From Treponema rectale (GTDB lineage Bacteria; Spirochaetota; Spirochaetia; Treponematales; Treponemataceae), in the NCBI RefSeq assembly GCF_014202035.1, contig NZ_JACHFR010000003.1:1-64000 (forward strand): a stretch of DNA of 64,000 bases, in the 5' to 3' direction. The translations under genes were made by a program, and so were the position numbers. The notes under the pieces were generated by a model that had not been told where the DNA came from, made no database searches, and saw only the letters and a program-made list of their open reading frames with translations. Shown in pieces: positions 25,262-33,619 of the stretch. The number at the start of each line of letters is the position of its first letter. Positions within the stretch are counted from its first letter, which is position 1.

Positions 25262-25387
25262 GTCATTGCCGTGCTCGACACCCTGTCATTGCCGCACTTG
25301 ATGCGGCAATCTCATGCAGGGGGATTTTCGGGTCCAGCCCGAAAATGACACTTATAAAAAGTTGCTAACAGCCCGAAAATGACACTT
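25262..25387. repeat. Cluster of intergenic hairpin repeats
   Basis: The cluster holds a truncated copy GTCATTGCCGTGCTCGACAC (25262-25281), a full copy with 9-bp stem ATTGCCGCA/TGCGGCAAT (25288-25296 with 25302-25310, loop CTTGA), and a second 9-bp stem ATTTTCGGG/CCCGAAAAT (25324-25332 with 25338-25346). A 19-bp direct repeat CAGCCCGAAAATGACACTT follows (25335-25353 and 25369-25387). The form matches REP-like 'GTCATTGCC...GGCAATCTC' elements seen in several bacterial genomes. Confidence 0.7.
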
Positions 25388-25413
25388 TTTAAACTTATTG
25401 GTCATCCCCATAA

Positions 25414-25427
25414 ATACCTTCGGGTAT
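25414..25427 (+). other. Stable UUCG-tetraloop hairpin
   Basis: ATACC-TTCG-GGTAT forms a 5-bp stem closed by C-G on a UUCG tetraloop, between the repeat cluster and the gpmI promoter. It may mark the 3' end of the upstream chemoreceptor transcript, but the U-tract is poor. Confidence 0.4.
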
Positions 25428-25446
25428 AAATTCTTTCTCATGTAAA

Positions 25447-25475
25447 TTGTAAAAGCGTGCGTTTTTTACTATAAT
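25447..25475 (+). promoter_or_regulatory. Promoter of gpmI
   Basis: TTGTAA (25447-25452), a 17-bp spacer and TATAAT (25470-25475), 44 bp before the start codon. Confidence 0.65.
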
Positions 25476-25518
25476 TTTCTATGTTGAAAATCAGTATTGA
25501 CTTTCGTAGGAGATAAAA

Positions 25519-27186
25519 ATGGCAGACACAATGCACGCTTTGGAAAAAAATCCAAACTGGAAAGGAAGAAGAGGTCCGGTCGTTCTTGTTATCATGGACG
25601 GTGTCGGATATGGAAAGTATGAAGATGGAGATGCAGTAAAGGCTTCCCGCATGGAATACCTTGACTGGCTGACGGCAAATTGCCCTCATACAAAGCTTAA
25701 GGCTCATGGAACTGCAGTAGGTCTTCCTTCTGATGATGATATGGGTAACTCTGAAGTAGGTCATAACGCAATGGGATGCGGACGCGTATTTGCTCAGGGT
25801 GCAAAACTTGTTGGAGAAAGCATTTCTTCTGGTTCCATGTTTAAGGATGCTACATGGCAGAAACTTGTAAAGAACGTAGCAGATAAAAATTCTACACTTC
25901 ATTTTATCGGTCTTGTTTCTGACGGAAACGTTCATTCTCATATTGACCATCTTAAGGCAATGGTTGCTCAGGCTGCAAAAGACGGCATAAAGAAAGTTCG
26001 CGTTCATGCACTTCTTGACGGTCGTGACGTAGATCCTACTTCTGCACTTAATTACATTACTCCTCTTGAAGAGTACCTTGCTTCTTTCAAGGATTGTGAT
26101 TACAGAATCGCATCAGGCGGCGGCCGTATGTATATGACTATGGACCGTTATAATGCTGACTGGTCTATGGTACAGCGCGGATGGTATGCACATGTTCTTG
26201 GTGAAGGACGTGCTTTTGAAAGTGCAACAAAAGCTATTGAAACATATCGTGCCGAAGTTCCTGGAATTCTTGATCAGGATATGCATGAATTTGTTATTGC
26301 AGAAAACGGAAAGCCTGTGGGAACAATCAATGACGGTGACAGCGTAATCTACTTTAACTTCCGCGGTGACCGTGCTCTTGAAATTACAAAGGCTTTTGAA
26401 ACCCCTGCATCTGCAGATTTCCCGTACTTCGACAGGAAGAGAGTTCCTTCTGTTGAATATGCAGGAATGATGGAATATGACGGAGATGCTCATATTCCTT
26501 CTCAGTATCTTGTTAATCCTCCAAGCATTGACCGCACTATGGGAGAATATCTTACAAAAACTGGTGTAAGGCTTCTTGCAATTTCTGAAACACAGAAATA
26601 CGGTCATGTTACATACTTCTTCAACGGAAACAAGCAGGGTAAGTTTGACGAGAAGCTGGAAGATTATATTGAAGTTCCTTCTGATGTCGTTCCTTTTGAG
26701 CAGCGTCCATGGATGAAGTGTGCTGAAATTACTGATAAAGTTATTGAAGCAATAAAGAGCGGAAAATATGACCACATCCGTCTTAACTTCCCGAACGGTG
26801 ATATGGTAGGACATACAGGTGTATTTAATGCTGTTGTATGTTCAATGGAAGGAATGGACCTTCAGCTTGGAAGAATCCGTGATGCAATAAAAGAAGCCGG
26901 CGGTATTATGTGTGTAACTGCTGATCATGGAAACTCTGACGACATGTACGAACATGCAAAAGACGGTTCTGTAAAGAAAGATAAGGATGGAACTCCAAAA
27001 GCAAAAACATCACATTCCCTTAATCCTGTTCCAGGTATCATTTATGATCCTGAATATAAGGGTGAATATGATAATACTAAACTTAATGACGGGCTTGGTA
27101 TCAGTTCATGGCCTGCAACAATCATGAACCTTATGGGTTATTTTGCACCTACAGACTATGACAAGTCTATGGTAAACCTTAAGTAG
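25519..27186 (+). CDS. gpmI: 2,3-bisphosphoglycerate-independent phosphoglycerate mutase
   Basis: A 555-residue, Mn2+-dependent alkaline-phosphatase-superfamily enzyme that interconverts 3- and 2-phosphoglycerate in glycolysis. The metal site begins with VLVIMDGVGYG, and the nucleophilic Ser lies in DDMGNSEVGHNAMG. HALLDGRDVDP, LNFPNGDMVGHTG and VTADHGNSDDM supply the remaining ligands. It is somewhat longer than E. coli GpmI (514) because of insertions such as near HAKDGSVKKDKDGTPKAK. AGGAG precedes the ATG and a strong terminator follows. Confidence 0.96.
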   Translation: MADTMHALEKNPNWKGRRGPVVLVIMDGVGYGKYEDGDAVKASRMEYLDWLTANCPHTKLKAHGTAVGLPSDDDMGNSEVGHNAMGCGRVFAQGAKLVGESISSGSMFKDATWQKLVKNVADKNSTLHFIGLVSDGNVHSHIDHLKAMVAQAAKDGIKKVRVHALLDGRDVDPTSALNYITPLEEYLASFKDCDYRIASGGGRMYMTMDRYNADWSMVQRGWYAHVLGEGRAFESATKAIETYRAEVPGILDQDMHEFVIAENGKPVGTINDGDSVIYFNFRGDRALEITKAFETPASADFPYFDRKRVPSVEYAGMMEYDGDAHIPSQYLVNPPSIDRTMGEYLTKTGVRLLAISETQKYGHVTYFFNGNKQGKFDEKLEDYIEVPSDVVPFEQRPWMKCAEITDKVIEAIKSGKYDHIRLNFPNGDMVGHTGVFNAVVCSMEGMDLQLGRIRDAIKEAGGIMCVTADHGNSDDMYEHAKDGSVKKDKDGTPKAKTSHSLNPVPGIIYDPEYKGEYDNTKLNDGLGISSWPATIMNLMGYFAPTDYDKSMVNLK

Positions 27187-27208
27187 TTTTTCTGCATAAA
27201 AAAAAGAG

Positions 27209-27262
27209 TGCCGTATCTGAGAACTTTCTTTTTGAAGTTATGTCAGATACGGCATTTTTTTA
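27209..27262 (+). terminator. Intrinsic terminator of gpmI
   Basis: TGCCGTATCTGA (27209-27220) pairs perfectly with TCAGATACGGCA (27243-27254), followed by a T7 tract. Confidence 0.92.
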
Positions 27263-27347
27263 TTCAGGGGTTATAAGAAAATTTAAAACACCGCAGTCAA
27301 GTTTTTTGCAGGTGCCTGACTTGACTGGATGTATTATATGGCCTCTG

Positions 27348-29759
27348 TTACATGATAAGTTTTACTTCTGTTGTTTCTGTAAGCATTTCCTGAGGAATAT
27401 AAGCTTCTTCCAGTTTTTTTCCGTTTACGTAGAATTCTGAGCAGCCGCTTTCTTTACCCTCTGGATTTTCTACAGTAATAAGAAGACGTTTATCGCGGAA
27501 GTTTTTTTCCATTGTAAAGCCTTTCCATTCTGATGGAATTGAAGGAGAGATTTTTAAGCCTGCTGCATCCGGCCTTAATCCGAGGATGCCTTCAACGCAG
27601 CCGACCATTACCGTTGAGGCGGTTCCTGTAAGCCAGTGAACGTGGGATCTGCCGAAGTGAGGACTTGCCTTTCCTTCAGTGAACTGTCCGTAACAGTAAG
27701 GTTCCATTTTTCTGATTTCAGCATTGTTATTCCATGCTGCAGGTGCATTTTCCATAAAGTACTGGAATGCCCTGTTGCCGTGGTTCAGGAGACTTTCTGC
27801 AAGAATGAGCCAGCCCTGGGACTGGGAGAAAATACCTGCGTTTTCTTTTGTACCTGCATTGTAGATTACTGCCAGTGCTCCCTCGAAGGCGTGTGAGTGA
27901 TATGGAGGATCCATGAGCAGTGCACCATATTTTGTGTTGAGTATTCTGTTTACACTGTCCAGGGATTTTTCGCTCTGCTCTTCATCAGCAAAGCCGGAGA
28001 TTACGGCCCAGCTTTGAGGATTAAGCCACATTGATGCTTCCGGGTCAGTTCGTTTTCCTATTGTTTCTCCTGCTTCCGTAAAGCCTCTTATGAATCTGTC
28101 TGTGTTCCAGCAGAGTTCATTCAATATTTTTTTGAGTTCTGCCTGTTTGTCATTGATGTACGAAATATATTCACTGTCTTTTTTATATTCTGCAAAACTG
28201 CGGATTACTGTCATTGCATAATAATACTGGAATGCTACGAAAGTTGATTCTCCGTTTTTACCGAGTCTGAGACAGTCGTTCCAGTCTGCATAAAGTCCTG
28301 CAGGAAGTCCGTGTGGTCCCAGACGCTGTGCGGAAAAGTTTACCGCCCGCTTAAGATGGTCGTAAACTGTTCCTGTGTCTGTATTTGCATAGGGAACTTT
28401 CTGGTCAAGGAATGCAAGATCACCAGTTTCAGCAATGTATTTGTATACGGTAGGGAAGAGCCACAGTGCATCATCTGCGCGGTATGCAGGATGTCCGGTT
28501 TCTTTTACATAGGAAGCATCGTCCGGCGTATCTTCGTGTCCCGGATTATGAGTGAATTTTACGAGTGGAAGTCCTCCGCCGTTATTAACCTGAGCTGAAA
28601 GCATGAAGACGATTTTTTCTTTTGCCATTTCAGGAGCAAGATGAATGATACCCTGAATGTCCTGTACTGTATCACGGTAGCCGTATCCGTTTCTGAGACC
28701 GCAGTAGATGAACGAGGCAGCTCTTGACCAGATGAAGGTCATGAAACAGTTGTAGGCATTCCAGGTGTTTATCATTGTGTTGAATTCTTTACTTGGAGTA
28801 TTGACCTGAAGATTGCGGAATTTTGAGTGCCACCAGTTTTTAAGTTCATTAAGTTCAGTGTTGATTTTGTTTTCCGTATCAGAGTATGAGCTGATTATTC
28901 TGTCTGCTTCGTCTGAATACTTCATGCCTGTAATGAAGGCTATTGTTTTTGCTTCTCCAGGATTAAGAGAGATTTTTGCTGAGATTGCGCCGCAAGAGTT
29001 TTCATTGTATGAGGCGATGTTGTTAAGATTGCCGTTTTCTATTCCGGCAGGATTTTTATAGCTTCTGTACAGGCCGACAAATCTTTCTTTGTCACCGCAC
29101 CAGGAATCTGCTTCTGCTCCTGCAATTCCGAAGAAACGTTCCGTAACAATTTTATTGTCTACAGGCTTTGATTTTTCTACATCGGACAGGTTTCCGTGAA
29201 TCTGCTGCATGACTCTGTTTTTTTCAAAGAGGGTTCTTGAAATAAACAGGGAGTACTGAAGGTTTACCTGGTCCTGTTCGTAATTTGAATTGTTTGTAAA
29301 CTCTGCAAAACCTGTAACGGTAAGTTCTCTTTTTTTACCTGAATCATTTGTAATTTTTAATGCCCATATTTCGTAAGCTGAATTCAGGGGAACATAGTAA
29401 GTTGCCGTACTTTTAATTCCTGCATAGTCTGCATTGAATATGGAATATCCTGTTCCGTGCCTGCATTCTGATTTATATTCATTAAGGTCTTTTCCTACCG
29501 GCTGCCATGAAGCACTCCAGTAATCTTTTGTTTCGTTATCCCTGATGTAAATATATCTTCCCGGCTGGTCATTGCCGTTGAATACATAACGTAACAGTCT
29601 TCCGTTTGCTCCGGATTTTGCAAAACTGTAACCGCCTGCATTATTTGAAATTATTGCACCATAGTCTGGTGAACCAAGGTAGTTTGCCCACGGCGCCGGT
29701 GTATCCGGTCTTGTAATTACATACTCCCTTTTTTCGTCATCAAAAAAACCGTATTTCAT
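27348..29759 (-). CDS. GH94-family disaccharide phosphorylase (cellobiose phosphorylase-like)
   Basis: An 803-residue cytoplasmic enzyme. Its N terminus resembles cellobiose phosphorylases (YGFFDDEKREYVITRPDTP, PWANYLGS, NNAGGYSF). The catalytic (alpha/alpha)6 barrel carries GYRDTVQDIQG and YADWNDCLRLGKNG, the second holding the general-acid Asp. Such enzymes split a beta-linked disaccharide with phosphate into a sugar-1-phosphate and a free sugar, saving ATP. No signal peptide is present. Laminaribiose, cellobionate or mannosyl-type phosphorylases cannot be ruled out. The ribosome-binding site GAGG can be masked by an upstream complementary stretch. No transporter gene is adjacent. Confidence 0.8.
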   Translation of the reverse strand: MKYGFFDDEKREYVITRPDTPAPWANYLGSPDYGAIISNNAGGYSFAKSGANGRLLRYVFNGNDQPGRYIYIRDNETKDYWSASWQPVGKDLNEYKSECRHGTGYSIFNADYAGIKSTATYYVPLNSAYEIWALKITNDSGKKRELTVTGFAEFTNNSNYEQDQVNLQYSLFISRTLFEKNRVMQQIHGNLSDVEKSKPVDNKIVTERFFGIAGAEADSWCGDKERFVGLYRSYKNPAGIENGNLNNIASYNENSCGAISAKISLNPGEAKTIAFITGMKYSDEADRIISSYSDTENKINTELNELKNWWHSKFRNLQVNTPSKEFNTMINTWNAYNCFMTFIWSRAASFIYCGLRNGYGYRDTVQDIQGIIHLAPEMAKEKIVFMLSAQVNNGGGLPLVKFTHNPGHEDTPDDASYVKETGHPAYRADDALWLFPTVYKYIAETGDLAFLDQKVPYANTDTGTVYDHLKRAVNFSAQRLGPHGLPAGLYADWNDCLRLGKNGESTFVAFQYYYAMTVIRSFAEYKKDSEYISYINDKQAELKKILNELCWNTDRFIRGFTEAGETIGKRTDPEASMWLNPQSWAVISGFADEEQSEKSLDSVNRILNTKYGALLMDPPYHSHAFEGALAVIYNAGTKENAGIFSQSQGWLILAESLLNHGNRAFQYFMENAPAAWNNNAEIRKMEPYCYGQFTEGKASPHFGRSHVHWLTGTASTVMVGCVEGILGLRPDAAGLKISPSIPSEWKGFTMEKNFRDKRLLITVENPEGKESGCSEFYVNGKKLEEAYIPQEMLTETTEVKLIM

Positions 29760-29796
29760 ATGTTCCTCTTTTTCTTTTTGAATTATTTTAAGAGGA
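29760..29796 (-). promoter_or_regulatory. Ribosome-binding-site-sequestering stem ahead of the GH94 gene
   Basis: On the minus strand TCCTCTT (29796-29790) is exactly complementary to AAGAGGA (29770-29764), which is the ribosome-binding site of the GH94 gene. The loop is 19 nt and A-rich. This could repress translation until opened; the trigger is unknown. Confidence 0.4.
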
Positions 29797-29854
29797 GTTT
29801 TATGTTTTTTCGTAACAGATTCTTATTAAAAATATCAGAAACTGGTTTTTTCTT

Positions 29855-30805
29855 TTATTGAAGGGAAGAAGGAGGGAGTTCTGCAGCACTTATATTTATG
29901 ACTACAAGTTCAGGATTATTCATTATTCTCGGAACCCCCGGACTTTGATAGGATAATCCCCTGCTTACTATGAATACCTGGCTTTCTTTTTCGGAATGAT
30001 TTTTTTTCATAAGCTGGTTTTCTGAATTAAAGTCGTATCTTCCCCCTGCGAATTTCGGGAATAGTCCCTGCATCGGAGCATACAGTCCGTTTATTCCGGG
30101 AAAACGCCACTGACCTCCATGGGCATGTCCAGAAAGAATGAGGTCAAATGAAAAGCTTCCGCTGAGGTATTCCCGGATGTATTCAGGTCTGTGGGCAAGT
30201 AATATCGTGCAGAAAACATTGTCATTCATCAGTTCTGCTGCCTGGGTACAGACATCGCTGATACGTGCCCTGTATTTTTCTTTGCTTTCAAATTTCTTTT
30301 CTCTGTGTTCAATGTCCAGATCTGCAAAGGGATCATCCAGTCCGGCAATTATGATTTCTACGTTTTTAATGGTTATTTTTTCTGCTTTATTTTTCAGCAG
30401 CTTTCCGCCATATTCTTCAATCATGTAATTGTATTCGTCATTGTGGTAGTTGTAGTATTCATGATTTCCGCTGACATAATAAACCGGGCATAGAGGAGTT
30501 ATTCCTTCAAGAAGATACTTTACGTTCTGAACAGGTTTTATTCCCGGACGGTCAAAATCAAAAATGTCTCCTGTGAGTACGATAAGGTCAGGCTGTGCTG
30601 CTTTAACTTTTTCTATGAGCTTTGCTTCGTTTTTTCCAAAATCATTGCTGTGAAAATCAGAGATTTGAAGGATGCGGAGGGTTTCGCTTTTTGTATTTTT
30701 TTTCTGTATAATCTCGTAGTTTTGAGTACGTATGGAACGGCAGGAAGAAAAAAATGATAAACATAAAAGGATTTCAGCCAGTGCAAACAGAGTTTTTTTG
30801 TTCAT
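29855..30805 (-). CDS. Lipoprotein-type calcineurin-like metallophosphoesterase (YkuE-like)
   Basis: A 316-residue protein. It has a lipoprotein signal peptide with SFFSSC (Cys about residue 22). The full dimetal motif set follows: DFHSND, GDIFDFDRP, GNHEYY, LAHRPEY and SGHAHGGQWRFP. Similar YkuE proteins act on phosphodiesters or lipid-linked substrates at the cell surface, but the substrate here is unknown. Part of a minus-strand stretch; the start codon lies in an AT-rich spacer with its own likely promoter. Confidence 0.85.
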   Translation of the reverse strand: MNKKTLFALAEILLCLSFFSSCRSIRTQNYEIIQKKNTKSETLRILQISDFHSNDFGKNEAKLIEKVKAAQPDLIVLTGDIFDFDRPGIKPVQNVKYLLEGITPLCPVYYVSGNHEYYNYHNDEYNYMIEEYGGKLLKNKAEKITIKNVEIIIAGLDDPFADLDIEHREKKFESKEKYRARISDVCTQAAELMNDNVFCTILLAHRPEYIREYLSGSFSFDLILSGHAHGGQWRFPGINGLYAPMQGLFPKFAGGRYDFNSENQLMKKNHSEKESQVFIVSRGLSYQSPGVPRIMNNPELVVINISAAELPPSSLQ

Positions 30806-30874
30806 GAAAGAATTATATATTTAAATTCTGTTTTATTGAATATTGCATAAAGGCGGAAGTGCTGTCTGCGGCGT

Positions 30875-31324
30875 TTATTCTGCTTTGAGGGGAATTCTTT
30901 TTTTGTATTTTTCCAGTTCTGTTTTAATTTCTTCAGCCGTATGGGAATTTCCACAGTTGATTCCGGGACAGTGCAGGGCTGTCTTGTTCCAGCTTTCTTT
31001 ATCTTTTACAATGTCAGTCCAGAAGGGGAAGGTGCTGCATTGAACAGGTCTGGCGGTGTAGCATTCACAGCCTCCCTTTCCGCTGCATAAATCCTTTTTC
31101 CAGAAAATGCAGTCTCCATTCTGCAGAGTCTTAAGTATGAGCCATTTATTTCCGGAATCATCTTCTGCTGTACGGCAGTAAACTTTTTTAAACTGATCTT
31201 CCGTAAGATTTGACCAGGCGCAGAGATTTTCCAGGTCCTCTTTTGACAGTCTGACAACTCCGCCTTCAAAACGGCAGCACCAGGAACATTGCCTGCATGA
31301 AAATTTTATTTCTTCTTCAATCAT
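30875..31324 (-). CDS. YkgJ-family Cys-rich (Zn/Fe-cluster) protein
   Basis: A 149-residue soluble protein of the YkgJ (UPF0153) family, thought to chelate zinc or bind an iron-sulphur cluster. The cysteines appear as CRQCSWCCRF at the N terminus and as CIFWKKDLCSGKGGCECYTARPVQCSTFPFW in the middle (given here as spaced motifs: CxFW, GGCxCY, RPxQCxTFPFW). A later CPGINCG pair is also present. The precise function of the family is not established. Confidence 0.85.
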   Translation of the reverse strand: MIEEEIKFSCRQCSWCCRFEGGVVRLSKEDLENLCAWSNLTEDQFKKVYCRTAEDDSGNKWLILKTLQNGDCIFWKKDLCSGKGGCECYTARPVQCSTFPFWTDIVKDKESWNKTALHCPGINCGNSHTAEEIKTELEKYKKRIPLKAE

Positions 31325-31339
31325 TTTTTTAATTATAAA

Positions 31340-31377
31340 GCCCTGCTGCTGAAAAAATCAACGGCAGGGCTTTTTTT
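31340..31377. terminator. Terminator hairpin between pgi and the YkgJ-type gene
   Basis: GCCCTGC (31340-31346) pairs with GCAGGGC (31364-31370), followed by T7 on the plus strand. On the minus strand, where pgi ends, the tail is TTTATAATT, so it can end pgi only weakly. Confidence 0.7.
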
Positions 31378-31394
31378 AGAATCAGTCTGATTTT

Positions 31395-32984
31395 TTATTT
31401 AATCAGAAGTTTTGCATAAGCTTCAAGAACCGGATCCATGTTCTTTGAGAGAACTGCTTTTGCCAGTGTCTTTCCAAGCTGTACGCCTTCCTGATCGAAA
31501 CTGTTTACATTCCAGAGGAATCCCTGGAACATTACTTTATTTTCGTAGTGAGCAAGAAGGGCACCGAGACTTTCAGGAGTTACTGATTTTCCCCAGATTA
31601 ATGAAGAAGGTCTTTCTCCTGCAAAGAATTTGTTAGGATCTTTATCGTCTTTTCCGCAGGCAAAGGCAACAATCTGTGCACTTACATTTGCAGCAAGTTT
31701 TGTCTGGCTTGTTGAACCCTGGATGGTAACGTCTTTACCTGTCTGATTGTTCTGGAATGCAATGAACTGAAGAGGAATGATGTTTGTTCCCTGATGGAGC
31801 AGCTGATAGAAAGAGTGCTGTCCGTTTGTTCCCGGTTCACCGAAAATAACAGGACCTGTTACATAAGTAATTTTCTTTCCGAAGCGGTTTACGCTTTTTC
31901 CGTTTGATTCCATGTCAAGCTGCTGAAGGTGTGCAGGGAATCTTGAAAGTGCCTGTGAGTATGGAAGTACGGCTGTTGAAGGAAGACCGAGTACGTTGCG
32001 TTCGTAAACACCGATGAGGGCATCCATAAGGGCAGGATTTTTTGTAACATCCTTTTCAAGTGCTGTCTTGTCTTCTTCTGCTGCACCTTTAAGGAATTTT
32101 GCAAATACATCAGGACCGAATGCAAGAGAAAGGATTGCTCCTCCTACTGCAGAGGTTGAAGAGTAGCGTCCGCCGATGAAGTCGTCCATAAAGAAACAGT
32201 CCATGTAGTCAGGATTGTTTACGAGAGGAGATGTTTCGCTGGTAACTGCAATCATGTGTTTTGAAACATCACACTTTGCTTTTTTAATTGCATCTTTTAC
32301 GAAAGATTCGTTGGTAAGTGTTTCGAGAGTTGTTCCTGATTTAGAAACAAGAACGAAAATTGTTTTTGCAATATCAATTGAATCAAGAACTGCTGCTGCA
32401 TCATCAGGATCAACGTTGGAAATGAATTTTGCTTCCATGAAATGAGTCTTGTTTGCTTTTGCCCAGTTTTCAAGGGCAAGGTACATTGCTCTCGGACCCA
32501 GGTCTGAACCGCCGATACCAATCTGGCATACGGTTGTATATTTTTCTCCTCTTTCATTGAGGATTTTTCCTGAATGAACTTTGTCTGCAAATTCTGCAAT
32601 TCTTTTCTGAACATTAACGTAGAAATCACGTTTGTTTACGCCGTCAACTACAACGTCTTTTCCCAGCTGTCCGCGGGTAAGGTGATGGAGAACCATGCGT
32701 TTTTCTCCAGTGTTTACGACTTCACCGTTATAGAGTGCTGCAAATTTTTCAAGAAGCTGATCTTCTTTTACCAGTGATTTGAAAACTGAAATAATCTGTT
32801 TGTTGACCTGTTTTGCTGCATAATTGTAGGTAAGACCTGCACTCATTGGAATAGAAAATTCAGTAACGCGCTTTACGCCTGATGCTCCTTTAAGAGCTGA
32901 AGCAAGTGAAACTGAATTCTTAAGTGACTGAAGCTTTTTGTAGCTTTCAAGTTTGTTAAGGTTGTTCCAAGAAATTTCTGCCAT
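31395..32984 (-). CDS. pgi: Glucose-6-phosphate isomerase
   Basis: A 529-residue glycolytic enzyme interconverting glucose-6-phosphate and fructose-6-phosphate. It shows the SIS-type phosphate loop VLVSKSGTTLETLTN, GIGGSDLGPRAMYLA, DDFIGGRYSSTSAVGG and the PGI signature 2 region FGEPGTNGQHSFYQLLHQG with the catalytic Glu and His. The length matches the ~550-residue bacterial/eukaryotic PGI type. It probably has its own promoter and ends at the hairpin near 31340-31377. Confidence 0.97.
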   Translation of the reverse strand: MAEISWNNLNKLESYKKLQSLKNSVSLASALKGASGVKRVTEFSIPMSAGLTYNYAAKQVNKQIISVFKSLVKEDQLLEKFAALYNGEVVNTGEKRMVLHHLTRGQLGKDVVVDGVNKRDFYVNVQKRIAEFADKVHSGKILNERGEKYTTVCQIGIGGSDLGPRAMYLALENWAKANKTHFMEAKFISNVDPDDAAAVLDSIDIAKTIFVLVSKSGTTLETLTNESFVKDAIKKAKCDVSKHMIAVTSETSPLVNNPDYMDCFFMDDFIGGRYSSTSAVGGAILSLAFGPDVFAKFLKGAAEEDKTALEKDVTKNPALMDALIGVYERNVLGLPSTAVLPYSQALSRFPAHLQQLDMESNGKSVNRFGKKITYVTGPVIFGEPGTNGQHSFYQLLHQGTNIIPLQFIAFQNNQTGKDVTIQGSTSQTKLAANVSAQIVAFACGKDDKDPNKFFAGERPSSLIWGKSVTPESLGALLAHYENKVMFQGFLWNVNSFDQEGVQLGKTLAKAVLSKNMDPVLEAYAKLLIK

Positions 32985-33058
32985 GATAAACTTCCTTTGT
33001 TTTTATTTCATGAGGCTGCCAAAAGTGGAATGCCTCCTGTTTCATTTTGTTGTTATGA

Positions 33059-33532
33059 CTATTCTTCGTCAATATCCGGAATTATTTTTTTTAGCGCCGT
33101 CATAAAGTCTTTTCCGGTAAGACCTTCCCTGAGACAGGCAAAGATACAGTTGTCTCCTGCAACTGTTCCAAGAATTTCATCCATATTCAATGCGTCAAGG
33201 GCATTTGATACAGAATCAGCATGACCGCCGAATGTTTTGATGACTACAATGTTGCCGCTGTAATCAATGCTTACGTAACCTCTTAAAAAGTCCTGTACGT
33301 AAATCTGTTCGTTTTCCCTGGAATCAGCTTCTTCCGGAAGAGTGTAAACATAGCCTGACTGTCCGTCACTTACTTTTCCGACTCGGAGAAGTTTCAGGTC
33401 TCTGGAAAGTGTTGCCTGTGTTACTTCATAACCTTCTTTCTGTAAAAGCTGAAGCAGCTCATCCTGACTTTCGATTCTGTTGTTTTTGATGAGTTTCCTG
33501 ACTGCCTTGAGTCTGGTTGAACGCTCTTTCAT
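33059..33532 (-). CDS. argR: Arginine repressor
   Basis: A 157-residue transcription factor. The N-terminal winged HTH (LIKNNRIESQDELLQLLQKEG, TQATLSRDLKLLRVGKV) recognises ARG boxes. The C-terminal hexamerisation/arginine-binding domain has GTVAGDNCIFACLREG, with the Asp that contacts L-arginine (GTVAGDN). Two ARG-box-like palindromes lie just upstream, so autorepression is expected. No arginine genes are adjacent in this window. Confidence 0.95.
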   Translation of the reverse strand: MKERSTRLKAVRKLIKNNRIESQDELLQLLQKEGYEVTQATLSRDLKLLRVGKVSDGQSGYVYTLPEEADSRENEQIYVQDFLRGYVSIDYSGNIVVIKTFGGHADSVSNALDALNMDEILGTVAGDNCIFACLREGLTGKDFMTALKKIIPDIDEE

Positions 33533-33542
33533 TGTTTTCCCT

Positions 33543-33578
33543 TATGCAAAAATATACTTAATATTGTATAAATATACA
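33543..33578 (-). promoter_or_regulatory. Tandem ARG boxes upstream of argR
   Basis: TGTATAAATATACA (33565-33578) is a near-perfect palindrome matching the ARG-box core, and TGCAAAAATATACT (33545-33558) is a second, imperfect box. The centres are 20 bp apart, one DNA face apart as for ArgR hexamers. Confidence 0.75.
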
Positions 33579-33619
33579 GTTTTTTGCATTTCATTACAAC
33601 AAGGGTTCTGATTCAGATG

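Noticed and set aside
25335-25387. Possible CRISPR from two 19-bp direct repeats
   Set aside because: Only two copies with a 15-bp spacing exist and no cas gene is in the window. The repeats belong to the REP-like cluster.
25438-26814. Long minus-strand reading frames across gpmI
   Set aside because: They lie antisense to a highly conserved glycolytic gene and have no recognisable domains or ribosome-binding site.
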